Assembly (NCBI GenBank): GCA_963743875.1 | Contig: CAVURM010000001.1 | Span: 806,001 to 870,000, forward strand | Origin: RHKX01 sp963743875 | GTDB taxonomy: Bacteria > Actinomycetota > Thermoleophilia > Solirubrobacterales > 70-9 | Direction of reading: 5' to 3' | DNA length: 64,000 bases | Shown: one piece after another, positions 8,923 through 17,869 of the stretch | How the letters are laid out: the number at the start of each line of letters is the position of its first letter | Numbering within the stretch: position 1 is the stretch's first letter | Made by a program: the position numbers and the translations under genes | Notes under the pieces: model-generated | Databases searched by the model: none | The model's input: the letters and a program-made list of their open reading frames with translations, nothing else | What the model was told of the DNA's origin: nothing

Positions 8923-9753
8923 CTAAAGCGGAAGGGCGCTCAGCGCTCGTCCGTGAACAGGTACTCGCGGGTGATCCTCGTCCGGCATGAACGACCGGAC
9001 CACCGCCTCTGGGTCCTCCGAGCGCATCAGGACCTCGCCGATCAAGACGGCGTCGACGCCGATCCGATCGAGCTCCTCGACCTGGGTGCGCTCGCTGTAG
9101 CCGGATTCGGCCACCACCGTCTTGCCGGCCGGCACGTCTGTGATCAGCTCCGGGGTCGTCTCGGTGTCGACGACGAGATCGGCGAGGTTGCGGTTGTTGA
9201 TGCCGATCACGTCGGGGTCGAGCTCCAGGGCCCGCTCGAGATCGAACTCGTCATGGACCTCGACCAGACAGTCGAGATCGAGCGCTGCCGCCTCGTCCCA
9301 GAGCAGACGCAGATCCTCGTCGGCGAGTGCCGCAACGATCAGGAGAACAGCGTCAGCGCCCGCCAGCGCCGCCTCCCAGAGCTGGTAGGGGTCAACGATG
9401 AAGTCCTTGCGGAGGATCGGCAGCGCGGAGGCCACCCGAGCGGCCTCGAGGTCGGCCAGGGAGCCGTGAAAGTTGGGCTCGTCGGTCAGCACCGAGATGG
9501 CCGCCGCGCCTCCCCGTTCGTAGGCACCGACGACGGAGGCCACGTCGGCATCGGAGTTGATCGCCCCGGCCGACGGCGAGCCCCGCTTGAACTCGGCGAT
9601 CACCGAGAGCCCCGGCCGGACGAGAGCCTCCTTGAACGGCCTCGATCCGCTGCGGGTACCGAGCCGTGACCGGAGCTGATCTCCGGAAGTTTCCGCGCTG
9701 CGCCTGCGGACGCCTTCGCGTGCCGCGTCGACGAGCTGATCCAACCTGCTCAT
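8923..9753 (-). CDS. trpC: Indole-3-glycerol phosphate synthase
   Basis: A 276-aa barrel enzyme that cyclises CdRP to indole-3-glycerol phosphate. Key motifs: VIAEFKRGSPSAG with the catalytic Glu/Lys, LRKDFIVDPYQLWEA with the second catalytic Lys, GINNRNL, and VAESGYS in the phosphate-binding region. Length is normal for a monofunctional TrpC. It lies 45 nt downstream of trpD. Confidence 0.95.
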   Translation of the reverse strand: MSRLDQLVDAAREGVRRRSAETSGDQLRSRLGTRSGSRPFKEALVRPGLSVIAEFKRGSPSAGAINSDADVASVVGAYERGGAAAISVLTDEPNFHGSLADLEAARVASALPILRKDFIVDPYQLWEAALAGADAVLLIVAALADEDLRLLWDEAAALDLDCLVEVHDEFDLERALELDPDVIGINNRNLADLVVDTETTPELITDVPAGKTVVAESGYSERTQVEELDRIGVDAVLIGEVLMRSEDPEAVVRSFMPDEDHPRVPVHGRALSALPL

Positions 9754-9798
9754 CTGTCGGGGAGGCTACCGGTCGGCGATGCGGGGGGTGAGGGCGTT

Positions 9799-10832
9799 TC
9801 AGCCATCGCGGTCGCGATTTCGCAGATCGACGAGCTTGCGCAGGACCTCGGCCGCCGCCCCCGAATCGATCGCCTCCCGGGCCGCATCGACACCGGTGGC
9901 GAGGTCGGAAGTCCCGCCGCCGACGTAGATCGCCGCACCGGCGTTGAGCAATGCGATGTCGGCAGCGGGCCCCGGATCGCCGGCGAGGATGGCGCGCGCG
10001 GTGGCGGCGTTCTCCTCCGGCTCACCGCCGGCGACCTCCTCGAGCGGGGCCTCCTCGAGGCCGAACTCGGACGGCTCGGCGAACCACTCGGTCGTACCGC
10101 CCGTCACGCACCTCGATCACCCTGGTGCGGCCGGAGATCGTGAACTCGTCGAGGCCGTCGTCGGCGGTGACGACCACGCGTGCTCGCACCCGAGCCCAGC
10201 GAGCGCCTCGGCGATCGTCTCCTGATAGCGGCGATCGGAGACTCCGAGCAGCTGCCGACGTCGCTCCGGCCGGATTGGTCAACGGTCCGAGGAAGTTGAA
10301 GATCGTGCGCACGGCAAGTTCCTTGCGGACCGGGACCACGTGCTTCATGGCCGCGTGGTGGGCGGGGGCGAACATGAATCCGAAGCCGGTGGTGCTGATC
10401 GCCTCACCGACCTGCTCGGGGGTCAGCGCGATCTCGACTCCGAGCGCCTCGAGCATGTCGGCGGATCCGGAGCGGGAGGTATTGGATCGATTGCCGTGCT
10501 TTGCGACCGCGCAACCGGCACCGGCCGCGATCAGGGCGGCTGTGGTCGAGACGTTGAAGGTGGAGGGGCCACCACCGGTGCCGGCGGTGTCGACGAGATC
10601 GTCGCGGCCGGTCTCGACGTGCGTCGCGAGCTCGCGCATCGTCCGCGCCAGGCCGATCAGTTCCGGCACCGTCTCCCCCTTTGCCCGCAACGCCACCAGG
10701 AATGCTCCGGTCTGCACCTCGCCCGCTCGACCCTCCATGATCTCGGTCAGCACCGCCGAAGCGTGATCGGCCGTCAGGTGCTCGCCCGGAGCAGACGGCG
10801 TCGATGGCGCGGGTGAGAATCTCGTTGGGCAT
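9799..10832 (-). pseudogene. trpD: Anthranilate phosphoribosyltransferase, disrupted by four indels
   Basis: Transfers phosphoribose to anthranilate. The protein can be read end to end only by changing frame four times. It starts MPNEILTRAIDAVCSG at ATG 10832. One extra base at 10784 shifts to the frame EHLTADHASAVLTEIMEGRAG, which contains DTAGTGGGPSTFNVSTTAAL and KHGNRSNTSRSGSAD. One extra base at 10258 leads into RQLLGVSDRRYQETIAEALAG. A missing base at about 10177 returns to VVTADDGLDEFTISGRTR. One extra base at 10090 leads to EWFAEPSEFGLEEAPLEEV and the normal C-terminus. Residues are otherwise well conserved, so this is either a dense patch of sequencing errors or a very young pseudogene. 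The other trp genes appear intact. Confidence 0.85.
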
Positions 10833-10871
10833 CGTGGTGGGTGGAACCTGTTCTTGGAGCGGCTCAGTCTC

Positions 10872-11452
<581 letters not shown>

Positions 11453-11456
<4 letters not shown>

Positions 11457-12964
11457 TCCCACTCCGGGTGCTCGACCGCGACTTCGATCGCGCGGAAGAT
11501 CGCCTTCGCCTTCTGCAGTGACTCGCGGTACTCGTAGTCGGGCTTGGCGTCGGCAACGGTGCCGCCGCCCGCCTGGACGTGGGCGAGACCGTCCTTGACG
11601 ACGACCGTACGAATGTGGATCGCGACGTCGAGATCCCCGCGGAAGTCGAGGTAACCGATCGCGCCGCCGTAGGAGCCGCGTTTGTGGGGCTCCAGCTCGT
11701 CGATGATCTGCATCGCGCGGACCTTCGGCGCACCGGAGAGCGTTCCGGCGGGCAGGGCCGAGCGCAGCACGTCCATCGCTCCCAGACCCTCCCGAAGCTT
11801 GCCCGAGACCCGGCTGACGATATGGAGCACGTGGCTGTAGGTCTCGACCTTCATCAGCTCGTCAACCTCGACGGTCCCGTACTCGGAGACGCGACCGAGA
11901 TCGTTGCGGCCGAGGTCGACGAGCATCACGTGCTCCGCCCGCTCCTTGGGGTCGGCAAGCAGCTTCTCCGCATTCGCACGGTCCTCCTCCTCGTCCTCCC
12001 CACGTGGATATGTGCCCGCGATCGGTCGCGTCTCGACCCGACCACCCGCCACCTTGACGAGCGGCTCCGGGGAAGCGCCGGCGATCTCGAAGTCGCCGAA
12101 ATCGAGGAAGTACATATACGGAGACGGGTTGACGGCGCGAAGCCCGCGATAGATCGAGAAGGCCTCGACCGGGCAGGTGGCGGTGAACCGCTGCGAGGGA
12201 ACGACCTGGAATGCGTCACCGGCCCGGATGTACTCGACGATCCGCGAGACGTTCGACTCGAACTGCTCTCGGGTCATGTTCGACTCGAACTCCACCGGTC
12301 CGCTCGAAATACCCTTCCGCTCCCCGCGTGAGGTGAGGCCGGTTCGCAGGCGCTCGCGGGCCGACTCGATCAGAGCCACGGCCCGTTGGTAGGCCTCGTC
12401 GAGATCACCGCCGTCGGTGAAGGCGAGCGCGATGATCGAGACCTCGTGCTTGTGGTGGTCGAAGGCGACGACGAGGGACGGGACCATCAACGCCAGGTCC
12501 GGGAGGCCGAGCGGGTCGGGGTTCGGCTCACCCAACGGCTCAACCGTTCGGACGAGGTCATATCCGAACAGACCCACGGCCCCGCCGGCAAACGGCAGTC
12601 CCTCGGCGTCGGCCAGCCTGAACGACTCGACGCGGTCCGCGACCGCTCCATACGGATCGGGCGCGGGACTCCGCCGGCTCGGTTCGGTGGTCGGATCGGC
12701 GGCCGCCCCTCCCTCCCACTCCAGCAGCTCCCCGTCGGCCCAGCGGATCAGCAGATGCGGACTGAACCCGAGAAACGAGTAGCGACCGAGGCGCCCGCCC
12801 TGCTCAGCGGACTCGAGCAAGAAACACGGCCCTGCATCCCGGAGCTTGAGAAAGGCCGAGACCGGAGTCTCGGTGTCCTCGACGAAGGCGTCGACGACCG
12901 GGACGACGTTGCCCTCGGTCGAAAGCTCCCGGAACCGCTCCAGTGTCGTCAGCGTCGAACTCAT
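11453..12964 (-). CDS. trpE: Anthranilate synthase component I
   Basis: A 503-aa chorismate-utilising enzyme making anthranilate. The N-terminal part has the tryptophan feedback site FLLESAEQGGRLGRYSF (the LLES motif), so allosteric inhibition by tryptophan is likely. The C-terminal chorismate-binding domain has DAFQVVPSQRF, RPIAGTYPRG, LVDLGRNDLGRV, LPAGTLSGAPKVRAM and QAGGGTVADAKPDYEY. It starts 8 nt after hisIE, and its last bases overlap trpG. Confidence 0.96.
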
Positions 12965-12972
12965 CGGAGGGC

Positions 12973-13581
12973 TCAGCGGCGGCGGTCGACGAGGACGTCG
13001 AAGACCTCGCCGATCGAAATTTCGCGGGAGAGCAGCGCCACCTCGAGGTGGTAGAGGACATCGGCGGCCTCCTCGGCCACGCGCTCGTCCGATTCGCCGG
13101 CGACGGCGCGGGCGACCTCGTCCGCCTCCTCTCTGACCTTCTCCCCGATCAGGTCCGGGTCGGCCAGCAGCCGGCTCGTGTACGAGCCCTCAGGCTGATC
13201 CGCTCGACGGGCGATGATCGTCCGCTCCAAGGCGGGGAGTGCTTCGTGGGTGACGAGCTCCGGCTCGCCCCCCAGCGCGCGGTGAAAGCAGGTCCTCTGC
13301 CCCGTGTGACAGGCGGGACCGGCGGGATCGACCAGGGCGAGAACCGCGTCGGCATCACAGTCGTAGCGAATCTCGCGGATCCGCTGGACGCTGCCCGACG
13401 TCGCGCCCTTGTGCCAAAGCTCATTGCGGGATCGGCTCCAGAGATGGAGCTCGCCGGTCTCCGTCGTCTTCTCCAGGGACTCGGCGTTGACGTAGGCGAG
13501 CGTCAGGACCTCGCCGGTCCCGGCGTCCTGGATCACACACGGGACAAGCCCGTCCTCGTCGAATTCGATCGTGTCGATCAT
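12973..13581 (-). CDS. hisIE: Bifunctional phosphoribosyl-AMP cyclohydrolase / phosphoribosyl-ATP pyrophosphatase
   Basis: A 202-aa fusion of two histidine-pathway steps. The HisI half (about residues 1-105) contains LWSRSRNELWHKGATSG, the metal-binding DCDADAVLALV, and CHTGQRTCF. The HisE half contains SYTSRLLADPDLIGEKVREEADEVA and EEAADVLYHLEVAL. The ATG at 13581 (MIDTIEFDEDGLVPC) is preferred over an upstream start at 13608 because a TAGACT box lies 7 nt before it. It heads the trp cluster, so histidine and tryptophan genes are probably cotranscribed. Confidence 0.94.
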   Translation of the reverse strand: MIDTIEFDEDGLVPCVIQDAGTGEVLTLAYVNAESLEKTTETGELHLWSRSRNELWHKGATSGSVQRIREIRYDCDADAVLALVDPAGPACHTGQRTCFHRALGGEPELVTHEALPALERTIIARRADQPEGSYTSRLLADPDLIGEKVREEADEVARAVAGESDERVAEEAADVLYHLEVALLSREISIGEVFDVLVDRRR

Positions 13582-13588
13582 TGGTTGC

Positions 13589-13594
13589 AGTCTA
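13589..13594 (-). promoter_or_regulatory. -10 box of leaderless promoter for hisIE-trp cluster
   Basis: TAGACT on the minus strand, 7 nt before the ATG at 13581. With no leader there is no room for a trp attenuator upstream of hisIE; I see no TRAP, T-box or leader peptide. Confidence 0.5.
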
Positions 13595-13644
13595 GGCCCG
13601 GGGTCCAACCACGCGCCGGGATCGCCGCCGCCGCCGCAGACGGA

Positions 13645-14424
13645 TCAGTACTGAGGATCGTCGCTCGCATCCGGCGTCAGATACGCCTGCGACAGCCCGC
13701 CGTCGACCATGAAGCTCGACGCCGTCACATAGGAGCTCTCGTCGCTGGCGAGAAACAGCGCGCCGTTGGCGATCTCGCTCGCCTTGGCAAAGCGGCCGAA
13801 CGGCAGGTGGACGAGTCGCCGGGCCGCCTTGGCCGGATCGCTGGCGAACAGGTCCTGAAGCAGGGGCGTGTCGACCGGCCCCGGGCAGAGCGAGTTAACC
13901 CGTACGCCACGGTGGGCGAACTCGACCCCGATCTCCCTCGAGAGCGCGAGGACCGCGCCCTTGGAGGCGGTGTAGGAGATCTGCGAAACCGCCGCGCCCA
14001 TCACGGCGACGAACGAGGCCGTGTTGATGACCGACCCGCCCGACTCGTTGTCGAGCAGATGCGGAATTCCGTACTTGCAACAGAGGAACACGCTGCGCAG
14101 GTTCACGTCCTGGACGCGTTGAAAGACGTCGAGTGGCGTGTTGAGAATCGACGCATCCTCCGACGGGTTGATCCCGGCGTTGTTGAAGAGAACGTCGATG
14201 CGACCGAACTCCTGCCGCGCCTGCGCGTACATGCCCTCGACCTGATCGGGCTCGGTCACGTCGGCGACGATCGCAAGATCCCCGGCCGAGCCATCGGCAA
14301 GGTCGACCCCTGCGACCTTCGCACCCTCACCCATGAAGAGCCTGGCCGTCTCCGCTCCGATGCCGCTCGCTGCCCCGGTGATCACGCAGACCTTGCCCTC
14401 CAGACGTCCCGGACGTTCGGCCAT
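13645..14424 (-). CDS. SDR-family oxidoreductase of the amine-catabolic operon
   Basis: A 259-aa classical short-chain dehydrogenase. Motifs: TGAASGIG (cofactor binding), NNAG, and a Ser-Tyr-x3-Lys active site in ISYTASKGA; the C-terminus FMVDGGLSQAYLTPD is typical of 3-oxoacyl reductase-like SDRs. Its substrate is unknown. It is the last gene of a run with a gamma-glutamyl-aldehyde dehydrogenase type ALDH (2-nt gap), a C26 amidotransferase, a glutamine synthetase-like ligase and an amino acid permease. It could handle an alcohol or aldehyde of the same pathway, or the hydroxybutyrate/semialdehyde that the pathway yields. Confidence 0.85.
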   Translation of the reverse strand: MAERPGRLEGKVCVITGAASGIGAETARLFMGEGAKVAGVDLADGSAGDLAIVADVTEPDQVEGMYAQARQEFGRIDVLFNNAGINPSEDASILNTPLDVFQRVQDVNLRSVFLCCKYGIPHLLDNESGGSVINTASFVAVMGAAVSQISYTASKGAVLALSREIGVEFAHRGVRVNSLCPGPVDTPLLQDLFASDPAKAARRLVHLPFGRFAKASEIANGALFLASDESSYVTASSFMVDGGLSQAYLTPDASDDPQY

Positions 14425-14426
14425 CG

Positions 14427-15788
14427 CTAGTCCTCCTCTGTCTTGTAGAAGACGTTCTTGACGTCGGTGTAATGCTCGAGGGCGTCGGGGCCGAGCTCGC
14501 GACCCACCCCCGACTGCTTGAAGCCACCGAAGGGCGTCGAGACGCGGACCGACGAGTTCGAGTTGATGGAGATCACCCCGGAGTCGAGCGCCCGGGCCAC
14601 CCGTAGAGCCCGCCCGCCGTCGCCGCTCCAGATCGAACCGGAGAGCCCGTAGATGGTGTCGTTTGCCAACTCGATCGCCTCCGCTTCACCGGAGAACGGG
14701 ATCACCGAGACGATCGGGCCGAAGATCTCCTCCCGGGAGGCACGGTCGTCGTTGCTCATCGGCGCGAGCACCGTCGGGGGGAACCAGAAACCGGGGCCGT
14801 CGGGTGCCTGACCGCGGAAGGCGATCGGGGGGTCGTCGTCGAGGAAGGAGCTCACCGTGTCCCGGTGCGAAGCGGAGATCAGCGGGCCCATCTGCGTGGC
14901 CTCGTCGAGCGGATCGCCGACGACCATCGATGCCACGGTCGTCTCGAGCGCGGACATGAAGTCATCCATCGCGTCGCGCTCGACGAGGATCCGGGAGCGG
15001 GCGCAGCAATCCTGGCCCGCGTTGCCGAACACCGCGAACGGCGCCGATGCTGCGGCGGCATCGATGTCCGCGTCGGAGAAGACGACGTTGGCGGACTTGC
15101 CGCCGAGCTCCAGCGTCACCCGCTTGATCGTCCGGGCCGCCCCGGAGGCGATCCCGCGACCGACCTCGGTCGAACCGGTGAAGGCGATCTTGGCGACGTC
15201 GGGGTGCTCGACCAGGCGTTGCCCGCAAATGGAGCCCGGCCCGGCGACGACGTTCAGAACTCCCTCCGGCAACCCGGCTTCGAGCGCAATCCCCTCGAGC
15301 TCGACCGCCGTCAGCGGGGTCAGCTCAGCGGGCTTGAGCACGACGGTGTTACCCGCCGCCAGCGCCGGAGCCGTCTTCCACGAGGTGATCACCAGCGGGA
15401 AGTTCCAGGGCACGATCAACCCGACGACCCCCAGCGGCTCACGGAAGGTCATGTCGATCCCCCCCGCCACCGGGATGGTCTGCCCGAGCAGGCGCTCAGG
15501 GGCGGCCGAGTAGTAGCGGAAGCACTCGACGACCATCGCGATCTCGCCGCGAGCGTCGCCGATCGGCTTGCCCGCGTTGCGAGCCTCGAGCGTCGCCAGA
15601 TCCTCGGAGCGGAGTTCGATCGCATCCGCCAGCGCCCGCAGCATCCCCGCCCGGTCGCCCGGGGCGACGGCCCGCCAGGCCGGGAACGCGCGCCTGGCCT
15701 TCGCCACGGCCTCGTCGACCTCTTCGACCCCCGCTCGGGGCAGCTCCGCCATCACCTCGGCGCTCGCCGGTTCGATCACCTCGATCAT
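14427..15788 (-). CDS. Aldehyde dehydrogenase, probably gamma-glutamyl-aminobutyraldehyde type (PuuC-like)
   Basis: A 453-aa NAD(P)-dependent aldehyde dehydrogenase. Motifs: VPWNFPLVITSWKTAPALAAGN, the catalytic Glu in LELGGKSANVVF, the catalytic Cys in GNAGQDCCARSR, and EEIFGPIVSV. It is somewhat short for the family (usually 470-490) but complete. The start overlaps the stop of the C26 amidotransferase gene by 4 nt. With the amidotransferase, GS-like ligase and permease around it, oxidation of a gamma-glutamylated amino-aldehyde is the best guess; the sequence alone does not fix the substrate. Confidence 0.9.
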   Translation of the reverse strand: MIEVIEPASAEVMAELPRAGVEEVDEAVAKARRAFPAWRAVAPGDRAGMLRALADAIELRSEDLATLEARNAGKPIGDARGEIAMVVECFRYYSAAPERLLGQTIPVAGGIDMTFREPLGVVGLIVPWNFPLVITSWKTAPALAAGNTVVLKPAELTPLTAVELEGIALEAGLPEGVLNVVAGPGSICGQRLVEHPDVAKIAFTGSTEVGRGIASGAARTIKRVTLELGGKSANVVFSDADIDAAAASAPFAVFGNAGQDCCARSRILVERDAMDDFMSALETTVASMVVGDPLDEATQMGPLISASHRDTVSSFLDDDPPIAFRGQAPDGPGFWFPPTVLAPMSNDDRASREEIFGPIVSVIPFSGEAEAIELANDTIYGLSGSIWSGDGGRALRVARALDSGVISINSNSSVRVSTPFGGFKQSGVGRELGPDALEHYTDVKNVFYKTEED

Positions 15789-16513
15789 CGCTCCACCCTC
15801 CGGTTTCTGGCCTCTTCGACCAGCGAATCGATCACCCTCGACTCGACGTCCTCCTCAGGGTGCCAGAGGACGCCGAGCGCGTAGCTGCGGTCGGGGATCT
15901 CGATCGCTTCGATCACCTCGTCGGCGACGGAGCGGCCGGTCACCTCGAGACCGTCTCCGAGCCGCTCGACGCCCTGATGGTGGTGGGACTTGACCGCCGC
16001 CCGGTCACCTCCGGCCGCCCGCGCGGCAAGCGAACTTGGATCCAGGGAGACCTCGTGGTCGCTGAACGTGCCCGGGATCTCCCGGTGCTGTTCGTTGCCC
16101 CCGAGGGTGTCGGGGATGTGCTGGTCGACGGTGCCCCCGCAGGCAACGTTGAGCATCTGCATGCCGCGGCAGATCCCGAGCGCCGGCATGTCACGCTCGA
16201 TGGCCCGGCGGAGCAGCGCCAGCTCGAACGCGTCGCGCTCGGGACGGTTGCCCGCGGTCTGCTCCGCCGGCTCCGCCCCGTAGCTGGCCGGATCGACGTC
16301 GGAGCCGCCGGCGAGCAGCAGGGCGTCGATCCGGTCGAGCAATGAGTCGGGATCCGCCGTCACCGCCGGGTCCGGCGGCAGGATCACAGCCAGCCCACCG
16401 GCTGCCTGGACCGCGGTCGCGTAGGTCTGAGGCGCCATCGTCACGACCACGTCCCAGGAGGCCCACCGCACGCGCTCGATCGCCGCGCAGATCCCGACGA
16501 CGGGCGCGCTCAC
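15785..16513 (-). CDS. Gamma-glutamyl-GABA hydrolase-like amidotransferase (PuuD-like, peptidase C26)
   Basis: A 242-aa class I glutamine amidotransferase-like hydrolase of the C26 family. The nucleophile Cys is in ALGICRGMQMLNVACGG and the catalytic His in GVLWHPEED, with the family blocks LLLAGGSDVDP and VKSHHHQGV. Members of this family remove the glutamyl group from gamma-glutamyl-GABA in putrescine breakdown. The GTG start overlaps the GS-like gene by 4 nt. Confidence 0.9.
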   Translation of the reverse strand: MSAPVVGICAAIERVRWASWDVVVTMAPQTYATAVQAAGGLAVILPPDPAVTADPDSLLDRIDALLLAGGSDVDPASYGAEPAEQTAGNRPERDAFELALLRRAIERDMPALGICRGMQMLNVACGGTVDQHIPDTLGGNEQHREIPGTFSDHEVSLDPSSLAARAAGGDRAAVKSHHHQGVERLGDGLEVTGRSVADEVIEAIEIPDRSYALGVLWHPEEDVESRVIDSLVEEARNRRVER

Positions 16514-17841
16514 AAACGCTCAAAGCCCCTGTATCTATCCCAATCCGTCACCGCGGCCTCGGCGGCGTTCAGCTCGACCTGGGCGCGATTGAGGTAGTGG
16601 TCGACGACCTCCTCGCCGAAGGCCTCGCGGGCGACCTCGCTGGCCGAGAAGAGGTCGCGGGCGTCGTAGAGGTTCGTGGACACCCGCGGAGCTTCCGAGG
16701 TGTAGGCGTTGCCCTCGAGCGGCGGCTCGAGGGGCAGCTCGGCATCGATCCCGTGCAGGCCGGCCGCGATCATCGCGCTCAGCGCCAGGTAGGGGTTGAC
16801 GTCGGCCCCCGGGAGGCGATTCTCGACCCGCAGCGACTCGCCGTGGCCGACGACTCGCAGGGAGCAGGTCCGGTTGTCATGGCCCCAGGCCACCGCGGTC
16901 GGGGCGAACGTGCCCTCTGCAAACCGCTTGTAGGAGTTGACGTAGGGCGCGTACATCAGCGTCATCTCACGCATGCAGGAGATCTGGCCGGCGACGAAGT
17001 GGTCGAACATCGCCTGATCGGCCCCGAATGCGTTGGAACCGCTCTCGGCGCCGGCCAGCGAAATATGGATGTGGCAGGAGCTGCCCTCGCGCTCGTTGAA
17101 CTTCGCCATGAAGGTGATCGACGAGTCCTCCTGGGCGGCGATCTCCTTCGCGCCGTTTTTGTAGAACGCGTGCTCGTCGGCGGTGCGAAGGGCCTCGCCG
17201 TAGAGGAAGTTGATCTCGTGCTGGCCGAGGTTGCACTCACCCTTCGAGCTCTCGACGGCGAGGCCCGCCTCACCCATCTCGTTGCGGATTCGGCGGATCA
17301 GCGGCTCGACGCGTGCCGTTCCGAGCAGTGAGTAGTCGACGTTGTAGAGGTTGGCCGGCTCGAGGTCGCGGTAGCCCTTCAGCCACGCCTCCTCGTAGGG
17401 AGTCCTGAAGACGATGAACTCGAGCTCCGTGCCGGCGTTGGCGATCAGCCCGCGGTCGGCCAGGCGATCGAGCTGCTTGCGGAGGATCTGCCGCGGGGAG
17501 GCGACGACGTCGGTGCCGTCCTCCCACTGCAGGTCCCCCATGACCAGCACGGTGCCCGGGTGCCAGGGGACCGGACGCAGAGTGTCCAGGTCCGGCTTCA
17601 TCCCGAAGTCTCCGTATCCGCGCTCCCACGACGACATCGCGTAGCCGTCGACGGTCGCCATGTCCACATCGACGGCAAGCAGGTAGTTGCAGCCCTCCGC
17701 CCCGTGCTCGAGGACCTCGTCGAGGAAGTGGGAGGCGGTCAGGCGTTTGCCCTGCAGCCGCCCCTCCATGTCGGCGATGGCCAAGAGCACGGTGTCCACC
17801 GTGCCCTCGGCTACCGCCTTCTTGAGCTCCTCGACAGTCAC
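16510..17841 (-). CDS. Glutamine synthetase-like gamma-glutamyl-amine ligase (PuuA/GlnA3-like)
   Basis: A 443-aa ligase with the glutamine synthetase fold: GTELEFIVF, CNLGQHEINFLYG, a metal/ATP-binding segment ITFMAKFNEREGSSCHIHISL, and RVENRLPGADVNPYLALSAMI near the end. The context (permease upstream; C26 hydrolase, ALDH and SDR downstream) fits the paralogues that glutamylate polyamines or ethanolamine rather than the ammonia-assimilating GlnA. Start is a GTG at 17841. Confidence 0.9.
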   Translation of the reverse strand: MTVEELKKAVAEGTVDTVLLAIADMEGRLQGKRLTASHFLDEVLEHGAEGCNYLLAVDVDMATVDGYAMSSWERGYGDFGMKPDLDTLRPVPWHPGTVLVMGDLQWEDGTDVVASPRQILRKQLDRLADRGLIANAGTELEFIVFRTPYEEAWLKGYRDLEPANLYNVDYSLLGTARVEPLIRRIRNEMGEAGLAVESSKGECNLGQHEINFLYGEALRTADEHAFYKNGAKEIAAQEDSSITFMAKFNEREGSSCHIHISLAGAESGSNAFGADQAMFDHFVAGQISCMREMTLMYAPYVNSYKRFAEGTFAPTAVAWGHDNRTCSLRVVGHGESLRVENRLPGADVNPYLALSAMIAAGLHGIDAELPLEPPLEGNAYTSEAPRVSTNLYDARDLFSASEVAREAFGEEVVDHYLNRAQVELNAAEAAVTDWDRYRGFERL

Positions 17842-17869
17842 GCGAGACGCAGGCTACGCCCCGCGGCGA

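Noticed and set aside
12943..14430. A 495-codon plus-strand open frame across hisIE and the SDR gene
   Set aside because: Both genes on the minus strand have clear motifs and coupled starts; the antisense frame has none.
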